DNA from: Leucosporidium creatinivorum
Lineage: Eukaryota > Basidiomycota > Microbotryomycetes > Leucosporidiales > Leucosporidiaceae
Direction: 5' to 3'
DNA: 64,000 bases
Assembly (NCBI GenBank): GCA_001600635.1
Contig: BCKL01000030.1
Span: 104,068 to 168,067 of the forward strand
Shown: positions 48,087 through 59,630 of the stretch, piece by piece
How positions within the stretch are numbered: the stretch's first letter is position 1
Layout of the letters: the number at the start of each line of letters is the position of its first letter
Program-made: the position numbers and the translations under genes
Notes under the pieces: model-generated
Told to the model about the DNA's origin: nothing
The model's database searches: none
Seen by the model: only the letters and a program-made list of their open reading frames with translations

Positions 48087-50606
48087 ATGAGCTACCGAGC
48101 TCCCGCCGCTCTCCCTCTCACCACCCCCGTCGCCCTCTCCCATCGCACTTCTGGCCGCCATGGAGGCTCGTCGACCCTCGGAGAGCGCATCAAAGTGAGA
48201 GGCGATCTCTCCAGAGCCAGAGCGCTAGCTGACGGTCACCTTGTCCGCCAGTTCGTCGCTACCCTCTCCTCCACCGACGACCCTTCCGCCGAATCGCTGC
48301 GAAAGCGAGGCCACTTGACCTACGCCAACAATGCGAGTGGCCCACTCGATCCGAGTTACTCTACCACATCTCCGGGAAAGCGGACTGCCCCTGCAGCTCC
48401 CGAGAAAGCGGTACAAGGTCGTAGCAGAGGTGCGACTCCTTCCTCTTCGTCTCGCCCGCGTTTAGGCGAGGTGATCCTCCGTTCCCAACAGCTTCCACCA
48501 AAGTACCGAGTGTTCCGAAGAAACGTAAACGCCTTCCAGGACCGCCGGAGGGGTTCCCAGCGCCGCAGGAGGGAGGCGAGTGGTCGGCCGTTCGATGGGC
48601 GAAGGAGGGACTGGACGTGGAGTTGATTACGGGGCGGGCAGCAGCAGGGGGTGGGAAAGGGAAGGACGACATTATGGTGGATGCAGAGGGTACAGAGAGC
48701 GATGAGGAGGAAGAGGAGAGCGACGTTCGAACGTCGTCGCCGGCCCCAGGTGCGCTTCGCTTTCCTTCTCCGTCTTCCTGCTCCAGACGCTGATTCGCGG
48801 CTTCTATCTCAGATGCTTTCGCTACCCCTTTCATCGACGACGGCGCTGGTCGAAACATAGGACGACAGCCCCTCGCTGAGCGGACGACTCTCTCTCCTCC
48901 TCCAGGGCTGCACGCCGAGCACTCTATCCACAGCAGCACCTCGCAGCACATCTATTCGGACGACTTCGGCTCTGCTCCCTCCGCTTTCTCGCCCTCCCCT
49001 GCTCCCGCCGCCGCTCAGTCGTCCTTCCCTTTCCGCCCACCTCCCATTCACCCGTCTCGCCTACCACTCCAACGCTACCTCCACGTCTCTTCGCCTACCT
49101 CGACTCCCTCGCATACTGCACCCATCAGCGACCTCTCCGTTCCCTGGATCGCCGATGGAGCGGCTTCGCAGCAGCTTCCGTCGCGACCGGACGTCTTTCC
49201 GCCGAGCCGAGGACCAGCGGCTTTCGCTACTAGTGCAGGCGCTACATCGCGAGGATCCGCTAGCAGCGCTGCTGGTGCGCCGAGGAGGAGTAGGTGGGGA
49301 CCGAAGGTCGAGGGGTGGGAGGAGGGGAGCAGGGTCGGCGCTTCGCGAGCGCCGAGGTCGGACCTAGGGCAGGAGGAGGAGTAGGGAGCTCGCAACTCTG
49401 CAGGCTCATCGACGGCTCAAGAGTCAGCAAGGTACACGGCGTACCCCCCAAAGCAAGCGCGCTCGGCTGAGCCGTCGCTTTCCATTCCCCTCGGCTCGAC
49501 CTCAGCTCGGCCTCCTTCCTCGACCTCTTTCCTCCCTCACTCTCCCTCGCCCATTCCCGTATCACCTTCGCTCCAAACAGCTCGACCCCCCTTTCTCGCG
49601 CAAAGCTTTCCCGCCCCGAGCGCGTCAAGTTTCGATGATACGCCTCGCGATTCGTCGTCCGGTCAGCAAGGTTTGACGAGGCAGGAGACGCTCCCGGGAC
49701 TTGCTCCTGGGGAGATGTACGGTAATGGGGCGAGACCGCTACCGGTCCAGGCATTGGTGCGTCCTCTCCGAGTCGGCGTTGAGTTCTATCGCATGCTGAC
49801 CTTCATTCTCCACAGTACACGCCGCAACCTCCAGCAAATGGAGCCTACTCGACATCATCAGCGTCGTCTTCCTCGTCGAGCGAGAAGCAGCCCGTTGATC
49901 ATGATCATTTGAGGGTTTGTCGCCTTCATCTCGCCCGAGTTCGGCGCGCTGCTGACCAGATAGCTCATCTACAGCACCTACTCTGGAATGCCACCATGGA
50001 AGACGTCTCCAACTACCAGCTTTCGACGTCGTTCCCTTGGCGTTTTGTAGGTTTTCGGGTCTCGGCGCTTCTGCCCGCTCCGCTGACCTGCTCGCTTTCA
50101 GCGCTGCGGCAAGCCTCGCTGCAGGACGATACTGCACAGCCACGACGAGTATCAAGATCATATGGAAGGGCATCGGAACGAGAAGCAGCACTTCGTGCGT
50201 CCCTTGCTACGCTCCTTCTTCGCCGAGCCCCGAGCACGGCTGACCTCGCTCTCCTTCCGTCCTCCCCCAGCGCTGCGCCTTTCCTGGCTGCGGCAAGATG
50301 TCACGCCACGACAAGGAAGCATGGAATCACGCGGGCTACCATCGTGCGAGCTTAGGGAAGGATGTGCCTCATCCCTTCCTCGGTCCGTTCTCTCGCCGAG
50401 CCTCACCTTCCCGCTGCTCAAAGTGACTGACCCCTTCTCGTATTCCTACAGGAGATTGTCCCGACTGTGGACAGATCTTGAGGAGCTCGCCCGAATTCCA
50501 CCGTCACCTCGTGCTCGCCCACGCTTACTGGATCATCTCGGCGAGGACTTTGCCTCAAGATCTGGCTTGGGACATCAACGGGGAAATCTATCGACCTTGG
50601 TGTTGA
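48087..50606 (+). CDS. C2H2 zinc-finger protein
   Basis: The N-terminal two thirds are low-complexity Ser/Pro/Ala, with a nuclear localisation-like VPKKRKRLPGPPEGFP and an acidic patch (AEGTESDEEEEESD). The C-terminus has three zinc-finger-like units: RCGKPRCRTILHSHDEYQDH, then RCAFPGCGKMSRHDKEAWNH, then DCPDCGQILRSSPEFHRHLV. It ends DINGEIYRPWC. The first two fingers have C-x4-C and widely spaced His pairs; the third is C-x2-C. Likely a transcription factor; targets unknown. About seven introns. One junction (about 49350-49435) could be joined in more than one way. The start is 194 bp from the divergent unknown gene at 47892. Confidence 0.75.
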
Positions 50607-50903
50607 TATCGAGCTCGCTGTAGGTAGTGTAGTGTGCTGTAGTTGTGGACGAAGCGCTTATACATCCGAGTGCGCTCAATAGAGGTCGGCACGGGGACGA
50701 GTCGCCCATCTCGGCGAAGAGCTGCTCCGTCTCAGCGGGTGTGCCGAAACGCTCGGGGCGTGCAGGGAGGGTCTCATAGATTTTCAGATCATAAGAGAGC
50801 TATCACGGACACCATCCCCTCGATTCCTGATTGCTCGCCTAACGACCTCGAACCGAAACGTCCGCCGCTCCTTGTCCTCCTTCACATTCCTCCCTCAACC
50901 CGA

Positions 50904-52505
50904 ATGGCCGTCTCCAAAAACCGAAGTCGAGTACAGGACTCATCTGACGAGGATGAAGGTGCAGAAGCTCGCCTGGAAGCGCCTGTCGAGCTCAAGGATC
51001 CTCGCAAGACGCTGCGACACTTGTTCTTGCAGTCCCTCATCTCGCGCCGCTGCGTCAAGCTGTCCCTCGCCAAGAAGATCTACTCCAAGTGCTTGGACTT
51101 GTGCGGCTGTAAGCTCCTCCGCTTGAAAGAGAGATGAGGGCGGCAGAGACGCGACGAGGAGGGACGCGTCGAGATGAAGAGTGAAGGGGAGCAGAGCTGA
51201 CCACCCTGCTGCCATACCAACCTACAGTGGACGATTCCATCTCTTTCGAACGCTTCGTCGCCGAGCTCGAAGACCCTCTCAGCGCCATCCATCTCGACAT
51301 CAAGACGACCAGGGATCAGGGGACGGGAGAAGCCTACGTCTCGCTGGTGGGTCTTGGAGCCGTACAGAGTAGCCGAGGCACATGCTGAGATATCTGCGAT
51401 AGGTCAACACCGTGTCGGACTCTGTAGCTAAGCTCGCGACCGACTACTCTGCCGTCGAGATCGCTCACTTCCGCGCTATCGTAGGTCGCTCGTCAAGGGT
51501 GTAGGCAGCTCTCGAAGCTCATCCGACACTCTGTACAGATCGAGGCCATCATGACCGCACCCAACATGGCCTACGGCATCTCGATGAAGGATGCTGTTCG
51601 CTGCTACAAGGGGGAGAAGCGCGCCGACGGACAGAGGGTCATCAAGAGTCTGCTCGCCAAGGGTGGGTACTCGAGTACGGCCTTGCTTCGCTTTCGAGCT
51701 CATCCCCAGTTTCTCTACAGGCTGGCTCTCGCTCCACCCGTCTCAGCACGTCACCCTCTCGACCCGCGCCCTCGCCGAGCTCAACTCCTACCTCCGCGAG
51801 ACGTTCAACGCCGAGGACGACGACGAGGACACCGATGCTCGTCACCGTGCTGTTGTGGACTGTGATTCCTGCCTCGCCATGGTCACCAGCGTGAGCCCTT
51901 CTCCCTTGGCTGAGAAGCACTCCCGAGCTCACCTTCCTCCGCTCCGAAGGGCTACGCCTGCCCGAGTGAGGACTGCGCTATCCGCCTGCACACGTTCTGC
52001 GCGCCGCACAAGCTTGGAGCCGCGGGCAAGTGCCCCGACCACCTCAACGGAGGCGACGAGAGGTGTCAGCAGTACGTTTCTCTCTGCCTCAGCCGCCGAG
52101 GATCCAAGCTCAACTCTGGGCTTTCACAGGCAATGGATCGCCGTCGCCGGCAAGTTTGTCGGTACTCCCGTCGGACTTGAGGCTATCGTCGGCGCCGACT
52201 TTGTCAACACCCAGGATGACGACGACGAGGAGGAGGCGTCGCCCGCAAGGCCCACCGCTTCCAAGAAGAAGAGGGCAAGTAATGCTGGCAAGGGAGCTTC
52301 GAATAGCAAGAAGAGCAGGAAGAACAAGGCCGATGACGAGGAGGAAGAGGAGGACGAGCTGGATGATGAGGATGAGGATGAGGATGAGGGATCCGACGCG
52401 CCGACGCCCAAGGGGACGAGGACGAGCAGCCGGAGACGGTCGAGCACTGCGAACCAATTTGTGGACGACGAGGCGGATGGAGAGGACGAAGAGATGTACG
52501 AGTAA
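50904..52505 (+). CDS. NSE1: SMC5-SMC6 complex subunit NSE1
   Basis: Nse1 is the RING-like ubiquitin ligase subunit of the Smc5/6 complex, acting with Nse3 and Nse4 in recombination repair. The N-terminal winged-helix region reads RKTLRHLFLQSLISRRCVKL and SLAKKIYSKCLDL; the middle AIIEAIMTAPNMAYGISMKD and WLSLHPSQHVTLSTRALAEL. The variant RING is CDSCLAMVTSGYACPSEDC ... LHTFCAPHKL ... KCPDHL, with most Cys/His ligands present. The tail is a long acidic and Lys-rich extension (about 52220-52500) absent from short fungal Nse1 proteins. Seven or so introns. Ends EDEEMYE. Confidence 0.87.
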
Positions 52506-52645
52506 TGCCACGTAACGTCCCATGTGTCTGTGAAGTGGCGCTGCGTCGAGGTTCTTAACTCGCGAAGTGCTCTCTTTCTCTGTCCCTCTCCGCTCGCAGT
52601 CTCGCCTGGACACGAGACACACTGTACACCATCATCGACTGCACT

Positions 52646-54143
52646 CTAGTGATCGTGATCATCCTCTCCCTTCCTCAGCGCGCTCATGTCCGTGCCAGCG
52701 TTCTCCAGACCGAGCAGCTCCAGCTTCGAAATGACGGTCGTGTCCTCCTCACCCTGGTTTGAAGCGACGAAAACCTGTGGCGCGGCGTAGTTAGCGTACT
52801 GTAGGGACCCCATTCGCTACATGCGACTCACTGAGAGAGCGGTGACGTTCTGGAAGCGAACGAAGCGGAGCTGAACAGCCTCTGAGAGAGAGAACAGAGT
52901 CAGTGTATGTTAGAGCGGACAGGAAGCTTGCAAAAGCTCACCCTCTCCCTTGGCCTGCTTCTCCGTCAGCTCAAACTCCTGAGCAGCCTCGAGTGACTCG
53001 GCGTCGTCAAAGCCGAGGGTCGAGCTGGCGTTGACGAACAGCCGAACCGACTTGGGAGCTTGCGAGATCTTGGAAGGGACGGTGGTGAAGCGGATGGCGC
53101 GGATCTTAATGGATTGCTGGGTCTGTGGGGCTGTCAAAGTTAGCTCGGCTCGGCCGGGTCGAACGAGAGAGCAACGCACGGGGATGTGAAGCAAGAGCTG
53201 CTCGTCGGCATCACTCTCCAGCCACTTGTCCCCGCCGCCCTTCAGCAGATCACGAATGGTATGGCTAGCATCCTCATTGAGGCACTGCACTTGCTGAGCG
53301 TCGATAGAGCCGTTGAGGGAGGACTGCGGAGGACCGAGGTGGGAGAGGGAGGGGCAAAAGGACGAGGGGGGTGTGGATGGATGACGAGAGAGGAAGCGAG
53401 GAGTGAGAGAATGTCAGCAAGGGGGATGCTCGTGATAGGACGTCAGCAGAACTCACGAAGCCCTCCAAGCCCTTCTCAGCAGGTCCCGCCGAGCCGCCAG
53501 CTGCCGGCGCGTGCTTGCGGACGAGAGCCTCAAGACCAGCAGGGTTGGCTCCTTTCATCTGTACATGCAGTGGATGAGCTGAGCTGTAGCAGTAGCTGGA
53601 CGCCCCGAAGCGCCGAACGAACCTCGTCGACCTTGTTCTGACCCTGCGCTCGTGCGAAACGGTTGGGTCAGCGACTAGCGCACACCAACAGCAGCACCCG
53701 AAACGAGAGCTCAAGCTCACCTTCAGCACAGTGAACGTTGGCATAGCGGACACCCCAAAGTGAGCAGCGACGTCCTTGGCTTCATCGACGTCGACCTTGA
53801 GGAACTGTACGCGGCCAGCGTAGGTCGTAGCGAGCTGAGGGGATCAGGAGAGAGTCAGGCCTGCTCTGTCTACACGCTGGGTCCCACGTAGCTCAGTCGC
53901 CGAGTGCTGAGCTCCGCGTCGAAGGGTTCGCTGACTGAAGCTGAGCTCTCACCTTGGCGAAGACGGGCGCGATGGCCTTGCAGGGTCCGCACCAGCTGTA
54001 GAAAGGTCAGGCTGTTAGTGCGAGATCGCTGCAGCTCTGCAGCAGCTCACTCACACGGCGTGAAAGTCGATGAGGGAGACGGTCCCGGGTCTAGTGACGC
54101 CGTTCAGCGCAGCCATAGAGTCGATGATGGTGATGTTGGACAT
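52646..54143 (-). CDS. TXNL1: thioredoxin-like protein 1 (thioredoxin + PITH domain)
   Basis: TXNL1/Txl1 is a cytosolic thioredoxin that binds the 26S proteasome through its C-terminal PITH (DUF1000) domain. The thioredoxin fold begins MSNITIIDSMAALNGV, with the redox motif WCGPCKAIAPVFAKL formed across an intron (HAV|WCGPC), then VDVDEAKDVAAHFGVSAMPT. The PITH domain reads QCLNEDASHTIRDLLKGGGD, KIRAIRFTTVPSKISQAPKS, VRLFVNASSTLGFDDAE and VQLRFVRFQNVTALSVFV. It ends in a His/Asp tail (KGEDDHDH). About six introns. Start codons of TXNL1 and KAR5-B are 139 bp apart; the inverted arm stops just short of the TXNL1 ATG. Confidence 0.93.
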
Positions 54144-54282
54144 GTCGGTCAAGCTGCTGTATTCGATTCGAAAGAGGTTGAACAGTCGCGACGAGAACGG
54201 CGAGAGGGCAAGAGACGACTCGCGAGCTTGGTCTCCTTCCCGCGATATTCGCAACTCGCTTTCAGTCTTGATACAGCAGCCG
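54144..54282. promoter_or_regulatory. bidirectional promoter TXNL1 / KAR5-B
   Basis: A 139-bp gap that serves both genes. All but the last few bases next to the TXNL1 ATG are repeated in inverted form upstream of KAR5-A (2800-2934), including gccctctcgccgttctcgtc. The conserved parts are candidates for shared control elements. Confidence 0.6.
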
Positions 54283-56760
54283 ATGAAGCTCGAGCAGCGT
54301 TTAATAGCTCTCATATGTGCTCTGCTGTTCTACAGCACCCCAACAATGGCCTGGCTAGGCGCTGGAGCTGTCAAGCGAGGTGGGGCAGCACAAATCAGCG
54401 AGATCGAGGTGCAGGGGATTAGAGGGTCGAATGAAGTGCAGTGTGAGTCGTGTTACAGCTACTCTGCAACGTGAGCTGCTCGCTGACCCCTTCAACAGCT
54501 CTACTCGCCAACATGGAAGCTGACGCCGCTCTTCGCGCTCGAGGTGAGATCTGCTGTGTGATAGCCGCCCTCGAAAAGCTCATGAGATCCTTTGTATCAC
54601 CAGACTCGACCACCTTACCGCCTAGCAACCCATCCTGCTTCTTCCTCGCCCTCTCCGCTCTGCCCTCAGCCTCCCCCTGCGAAGCTCTCGCCCGCTCCGA
54701 CTCGGCTCGAATCGACGTCGCCGCTTCCATGGCCATCTGCGAGATCAAGACGGCAGGAGATGGAGAGGGCAAAGTGCCCCGAGAGTGTTCAGACTGGAAC
54801 AAGGGCAAGAGCAAGGTCGGAGTCTGTGTCGAGTGAGTTCGGCGCTCGGCGATGCAACGGCGCTCGAGGGCTGACCCTTGGTACACAGAGCTCTCGCCCG
54901 TTCTCCGCAACACTGGTCATCCTACTCTGGCTACCTGCGAGAAGTCGGTAGGCAGCCACCGCATCCTCTCAGTTCGCTTGGCGCTGACCTCTCGGTCCCT
55001 TCAGTCACCCTGTGCTCGTCTCATCGCCGCTTCTCATCGCCGCTGGGCCGACCTGGGTGGGTCGAGAGTGCTTTAAGACTTGGTCTATACTGACACTGTC
55101 CCCCCTAGAGAACGCTCGCGATCTGCACGCCTCTACTGCCACCTCCTTCGCCGCCTTCGTCGAGCAGCTGAGAAGGGTGGAGGAGGCTCGCGCTCGTCGG
55201 GATGCTCAAGCAGAGTTGGAGCGTGTGAGGAGGTCAGAGGTGGGCTATCTCTTTACTCGCTGTCTCCCTCTCTGAGTATGGAGCTGCTAACAGCCTACTC
55301 TGCAGGAGCTCGGCGCTTTTCAAGCGGTCCTGGCCGCGCTTGGCACTGGACTCGTCGACGCTCACACGCTACACTTCTCGGATCTCACCCGGCTTAATCA
55401 ATCTCTCCAAACCACTTCGAAAGCTTTCGAGCATCTGATCAGCAGCCTTCGCCTCGAGATTGCTCGAGCGGCAGAAGATGCGGTAGCTCGGTCGAGGAAG
55501 CAGAGCGAGGAGCTTGGAGTCGCGCTACACGAGGCGAGCACAAGCGTGAGCGACGATTACAGAGTATTCTGAAATTCTTCAGCTGACCGCCTTCTTCCTA
55601 CAGCACGCCCATGCACTCGAGACGACCTCGATGAGTTTTCGCAATGAGATCGCCGAAGCGGTCGTCAGCCTGCAGGGAGCTACTGTCGGACTGCTTACCG
55701 AGCTTGTAAGTTGCTATAAGCTGTTCAGCGACTCGAATGCTGATCCTCTCCCGCAACAGGGTACCTTCAACGCCCAACTTCAGGGGGCCGGGCTGGATCT
55801 CCGAGCTGCCAACCAGGCGAGTGCTTCACGCTAGCCTCTCCGAGCCGCAGCTGACCTTCCTCCCGTCTCCAGGAGATCGCCACTGCTCTGGATAGCTCAA
55901 AAGCTCTCTCACAAGCTCTCATCGCCAACGTCGACGTCGCCGCCCGCCTTCAAGTCGGTCGCTCTCCGTTTCCCGCCCGCGGAGAGCAGCTTCTGATCTT
56001 GCACTTCCCTCTCAAGACGAGACAGATGGAGGATGCTCGAATGCACCATCAACAAGCTCAACAGCTGTCTCTGGTCCTCGCCAACCTCACCAAGCGGATG
56101 GAGGAGCAGCACTTCTCGGCGCCGATGTCGTCGATCTTTGGCTTCCAGGATGCTTACTGGATCGTGAGCTGGATCTCACGTGCGTCGGAGCCAACTCTAG
56201 TGCACTCCAGAAGCCCTCGCTGACCCTCACTCGATAGATCTCGCTGGGAACGGAGGCGCTGGACTCATACTTCTTCTCGGCGCCTTCGCCGTGCTCGTGA
56301 CCTTCTCGCGGACCGTTTCTCGAGCATTAGTGAGCGCAGGCGACCTAAAGCGGGAAACTAACGCAAATTACTTACTCTTTCGTGCCCCTGCGCAGACCCT
56401 GGCGTCGACTCTCGCCGCTACTAGGCCCCTCCTCATCTCGGCGCTGGCGCTCTTCCGCCTGACGAAGGGTCTTTGGAGGTCCAAGTACGTGCCGCGCTTA
56501 CTAAATTAAATTTAATCGTATCAGATCGACTAACCCTCCTTCGTCTCCCAGACCCCGTTTCACCACCCCTCGCTTCCCCTCAGCGCTTCCACCCTCCAAC
56601 CGCTCGACCGAAGCCCTCGTGTCGACCCATTTTGCCCTCGCCTTCCCTCCGTCATCGTCGAAGGCTGGTATCGGCTCACCAGGCAGGAAGAGTCGTGCGT
56701 CTATGGAGCCGCTTGTAGGCTTGTACGGCGGCGAGCGGGGACTGCTTCGTCTTGACTGAG
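54283..56760 (+). CDS. KAR5: nuclear fusion protein KAR5/Tht1-like, copy B, probably damaged
   Basis: Same layout as copy A: signal peptide (MKLEQRLIALICALLFYSTP), RSPQHWSSYSGYLREV, helical region (SDLTRLNQSLQTTSKAFEHL), two C-terminal hydrophobic segments, and the end MEPLVGLYGGERGLLRLD. The exon after REV carries a perfect 13-bp tandem duplication (55019-55031 and 55032-55044) absent from copy A. With the splice sites used in copy A it shifts the frame, and the product would stop early. A weak alternative donor 4 nt further and acceptor 2 nt further would restore the frame, so a modified protein is possible. Downstream exons still read as well as in copy A, so any loss is recent. The GC-AG intron is at 55817-55872. 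Confidence 0.75.
55019..55044 (+). repeat. 13-bp perfect tandem duplication in KAR5-B exon
   Basis: The unit tctcatcgccgct occurs twice head to tail; copy A has it once (about 2049-2061, one base different). Thirteen is not a multiple of three, so the reading frame changes. Confidence 0.9.
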
Positions 56761-56946
56761 GGCGAGGGCAGTCGCCCAGAGTGCTTGCTGCTGTTGTTGT
56801 ACAGGATACTGGCGCAGACAAGTAGCTTGCAACTCCTTCTTGCGTCCTTGCCGCTCTGACGACTGCTGGGTTCCGCCCCTTCGCCGAAGGATCTCGTTCG
56901 CCCTCGTTGACTGGGAGGCAATAGTACAACAGAGTTGCAGGAGAGG

Positions 56947-59630
56947 CTAAGAGAGATGGTGTGAATGATGGGAATGTGGGGTATGGTCTATTGAGGTGTA
57001 TAAAGGCGAGGGGGTGTCTATGAGGCTCGGCGACGAAAGCTCGGCGGCGACACTAACCCTCGGCGAACCTCGAGCGGGCGCGAAGGGACGCTCCATGCTT
57101 GATGAGGAGCTGACATAGTGCAGCTCGTCAGCACTCCTTTCCCTGGACAACTGAGGCTGACTCACCCAGAGAAGAGGGATCATGAGGAGGCTCAAGCCGG
57201 CAAGGAGGGAGCAGCCTCCGCCGAGCCCGAGTCGCTTGAAGTAAACAGCGCCGAAAAGAGGCCACACGCTCGCGAAGGTAGAGCGGAAAAGGTCGTTCCC
57301 TGAGCGAGGGTAAAGTGAGGGTCAGCAAGCACGCCGTTGGCGAGGGGACGGGCGAGGTGCGCTCACCGGCGAGGATGCTTGCGGCGTAGCGAGGGTACCC
57401 CACGGAGACGTAGACCATGATGCACTGGAAAAGTCCATAGACTCCCGGGAGGTACAGCGCTGCTCCGATGGTAGGCACAATCCTAGAGTAAGAGAGTCGA
57501 GGTTAGCTCGGCGGCGGAGGCAAGAGCTCGACCAGAACTGACCAGTGCACGCCGGGGCGCGCGGACCATCCGAACATCAAAAGGCTAACAGGGATAAACG
57601 CTCCCGCGACGAGACCCATCTCCAGTCGATTCTCATGGCGGAAGTTGGGATCGTGTTCGATGCGAGGCTGCAGGTACTTCTTCTGATAGACGACGTACGC
57701 CGTGAACTGTGGGAAGGTAGGTCGGGTCAGGACGTTTGGCTATTGAGGTTCAAGGAGGGCTGCGCACCGTGAAGGCGCCCGAGACGACAAAACAGGCGTA
57801 GAAAACGCCGCTGACGCCGAGGTTCACACGATGGAGGCCGGGAAGAGCTTCGGGGCCGAAGACGAGAGGAAAGGCTTCGAACCAGAGATAGAAGCTGATG
57901 TAAAGGATGATAGGAAGCAGTAAATAGGCGCGAGGAGGACCGAAGGGCAGGGGGAAAGAGAAGACAGTCAGCTCGGCGATGAGAGTCAGACGGTCGAGAC
58001 GCCAACGATGAGCCCCTTGAGCAGGGCCTCGCTGCAGAATCGAACAGAAAAAACTCACAAAGCATACACGAGCGCGATGTACGAGTTGGCAAAGAGCACT
58101 GCCGGCTCCAGCGAGAGTCTGACCGCTCGGTAGGCGTTCTCGCCGAGCAAGCTCCCGAACGTCTCGTCCTCCTTGCGATCGAGCTCGGCTTGGGTCTTGA
58201 TGAGAGGGTTGCCGGTAAAGCGGCGAAGGCGCTCGGCGCGGCGGATGAGGATGGTCTCGCCCAGCGTCTCAGGCAGGCAGATGCTGAGGAGGAGGAGGGA
58301 GGCGCCCGAGACCCATAGCAGCTCGTAGATGGGCCAACGCCAGCCATTGGCCTGAGCTGCGAAGCCTCCCTATAGATTGAAGCGGTTGGAGGTCAGCTCG
58401 AGTCTCACCGACAAGAGTTCAGAGGCGAGCCCCTCGGCGCCGAGTGCTCGTCAACTTCGAGGGGATCTGCGAGACTGTAACGCACAATGACGGGTCCAGC
58501 GACGGGTCCTAGAACAGCACCAACACTCCATAATCCAATGGCGATGCTGTTTGAGCACATAGAGAGCGTCAGCACCGGCGAACGAGACCGCCGAGCAGAG
58601 GGGCCGAGCTCACGGAGTGGCCAGAGGCGAAAAGATGTCTGTAGAGAGGTTGAGAGTCAGTTGCGCACTAGAGGTTAGTATCCCAAGCCAGCTCACCTCC
58701 CATGGAAGCACCTCCAGTAGCGAGCGCAGGCGATCCTACGAAGCCGGCGAGGAAGCGGAAGACGAGGATGGTGGCAAAGTTCTTGGCGAAGATGACGGGG
58801 ATCTGGAAGAGGACGAAGAGGAAGAGACCCGAGATGTAGACGGGGTTGCGACCAAACTTGGGCATCTCCTGGATGGGAGCGAGGAACACTGAGCCATACA
58901 GAGGTCAGCTTCGGCGCCGAGCAGCGAAACGAGTGACCAGCGACAAGGAACGCGGAAAGGAGGAGGGAAGAGCAAGAGCTGTAGACTGAAGGAAGAACTT
59001 ACTAGGACCGATGCCGTAACCCGCCACGAAGAGCGTCAACCCGAGAGTCGCAACGACTTGGGACACGCCGAAGGTCGCCATGAGATCGGGTATGGATGAG
59101 GTGTAGATGGCCGAGCCGATGTAGACGCTGCAGATAATCAAGCGTCAGTATGTGCTGAAGTGACTTCGAGCATCTCGAACCGACCTGAAAGTGAGGAAGC
59201 AGATCAAGAAGCACACGAAGTTACGCTTCATCGTGCTCCAGTTGCTGTAGAGAGGTAGAGGAGTCAGCTCCGGATAGCCTTGAGATCCCCTAGTGACTCA
59301 CCGAGGGTTCTCAGGATCATTCTCCTCCCAGTCGACGAGGTAAGGGTAAGGTGCTGCCTTCTCGGCGTTGGCTTCCAGAGCACCCTTCTCCACATCCTCG
59401 GCGGCTTTAAGGGACGTGATCGCTCCAGGTTCATTCACGAGTGTACAGGCGCCTGAAGGTGTCCGGGGGTAGCGATCGTCCTCGCTGTCTTGCGAACTCT
59501 TCGGCGCCGAAGTGAGGAAGCGCGAAGGAACGATGTAGTCGGGTCGCTGCTCCGGGTACGAGCAAAGCTTTCCACGCGAAGCGAAGTTGAGCAGCTGGCC
59601 TGCCGTTGAGTCGCGCAAGATGTCGAGCAT
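56947..59630 (-). CDS. DHA1-family MFS multidrug:H+ antiporter
   Basis: Plasma-membrane drug or polyamine exporter type. A long cytosolic head (MLDILRDSTAGQLLNF...) contains VDWEENDPENPRNW, the usual lead-in to TM1 in DHA1 proteins. Then SVYIGSAIYTSSIPDLMATF, VATLGLTLFVAGYGIGPMFL, ILVFRFLAGFVGSPALATGG (TM4 region) and the antiporter motif C-like GAVLGPVAGPVIGGF. The central loop holds a UGxxE-like ICLPETLGETILIRR. Then YPRYAASILAGNDLFRSTFA in the late helices. The C-terminal tail is Ser/His-rich (SIDHTPHSHHSHHLS). About nine introns. Upstream in-frame Met residues exist, but 59630 gives the usual head. It converges on KAR5-B across 186 bp. Confidence 0.9.

Larger units (their letters stand above)
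54150..56760 (+). repeat. inverted duplication, right arm
   Basis: Counterpart of 342-2934. It contains the whole KAR5-B gene and nearly all of the TXNL1/KAR5-B promoter. The edges are close to the TXNL1 start codon on the left and the KAR5 stop codon on the right. Confidence 0.9.
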
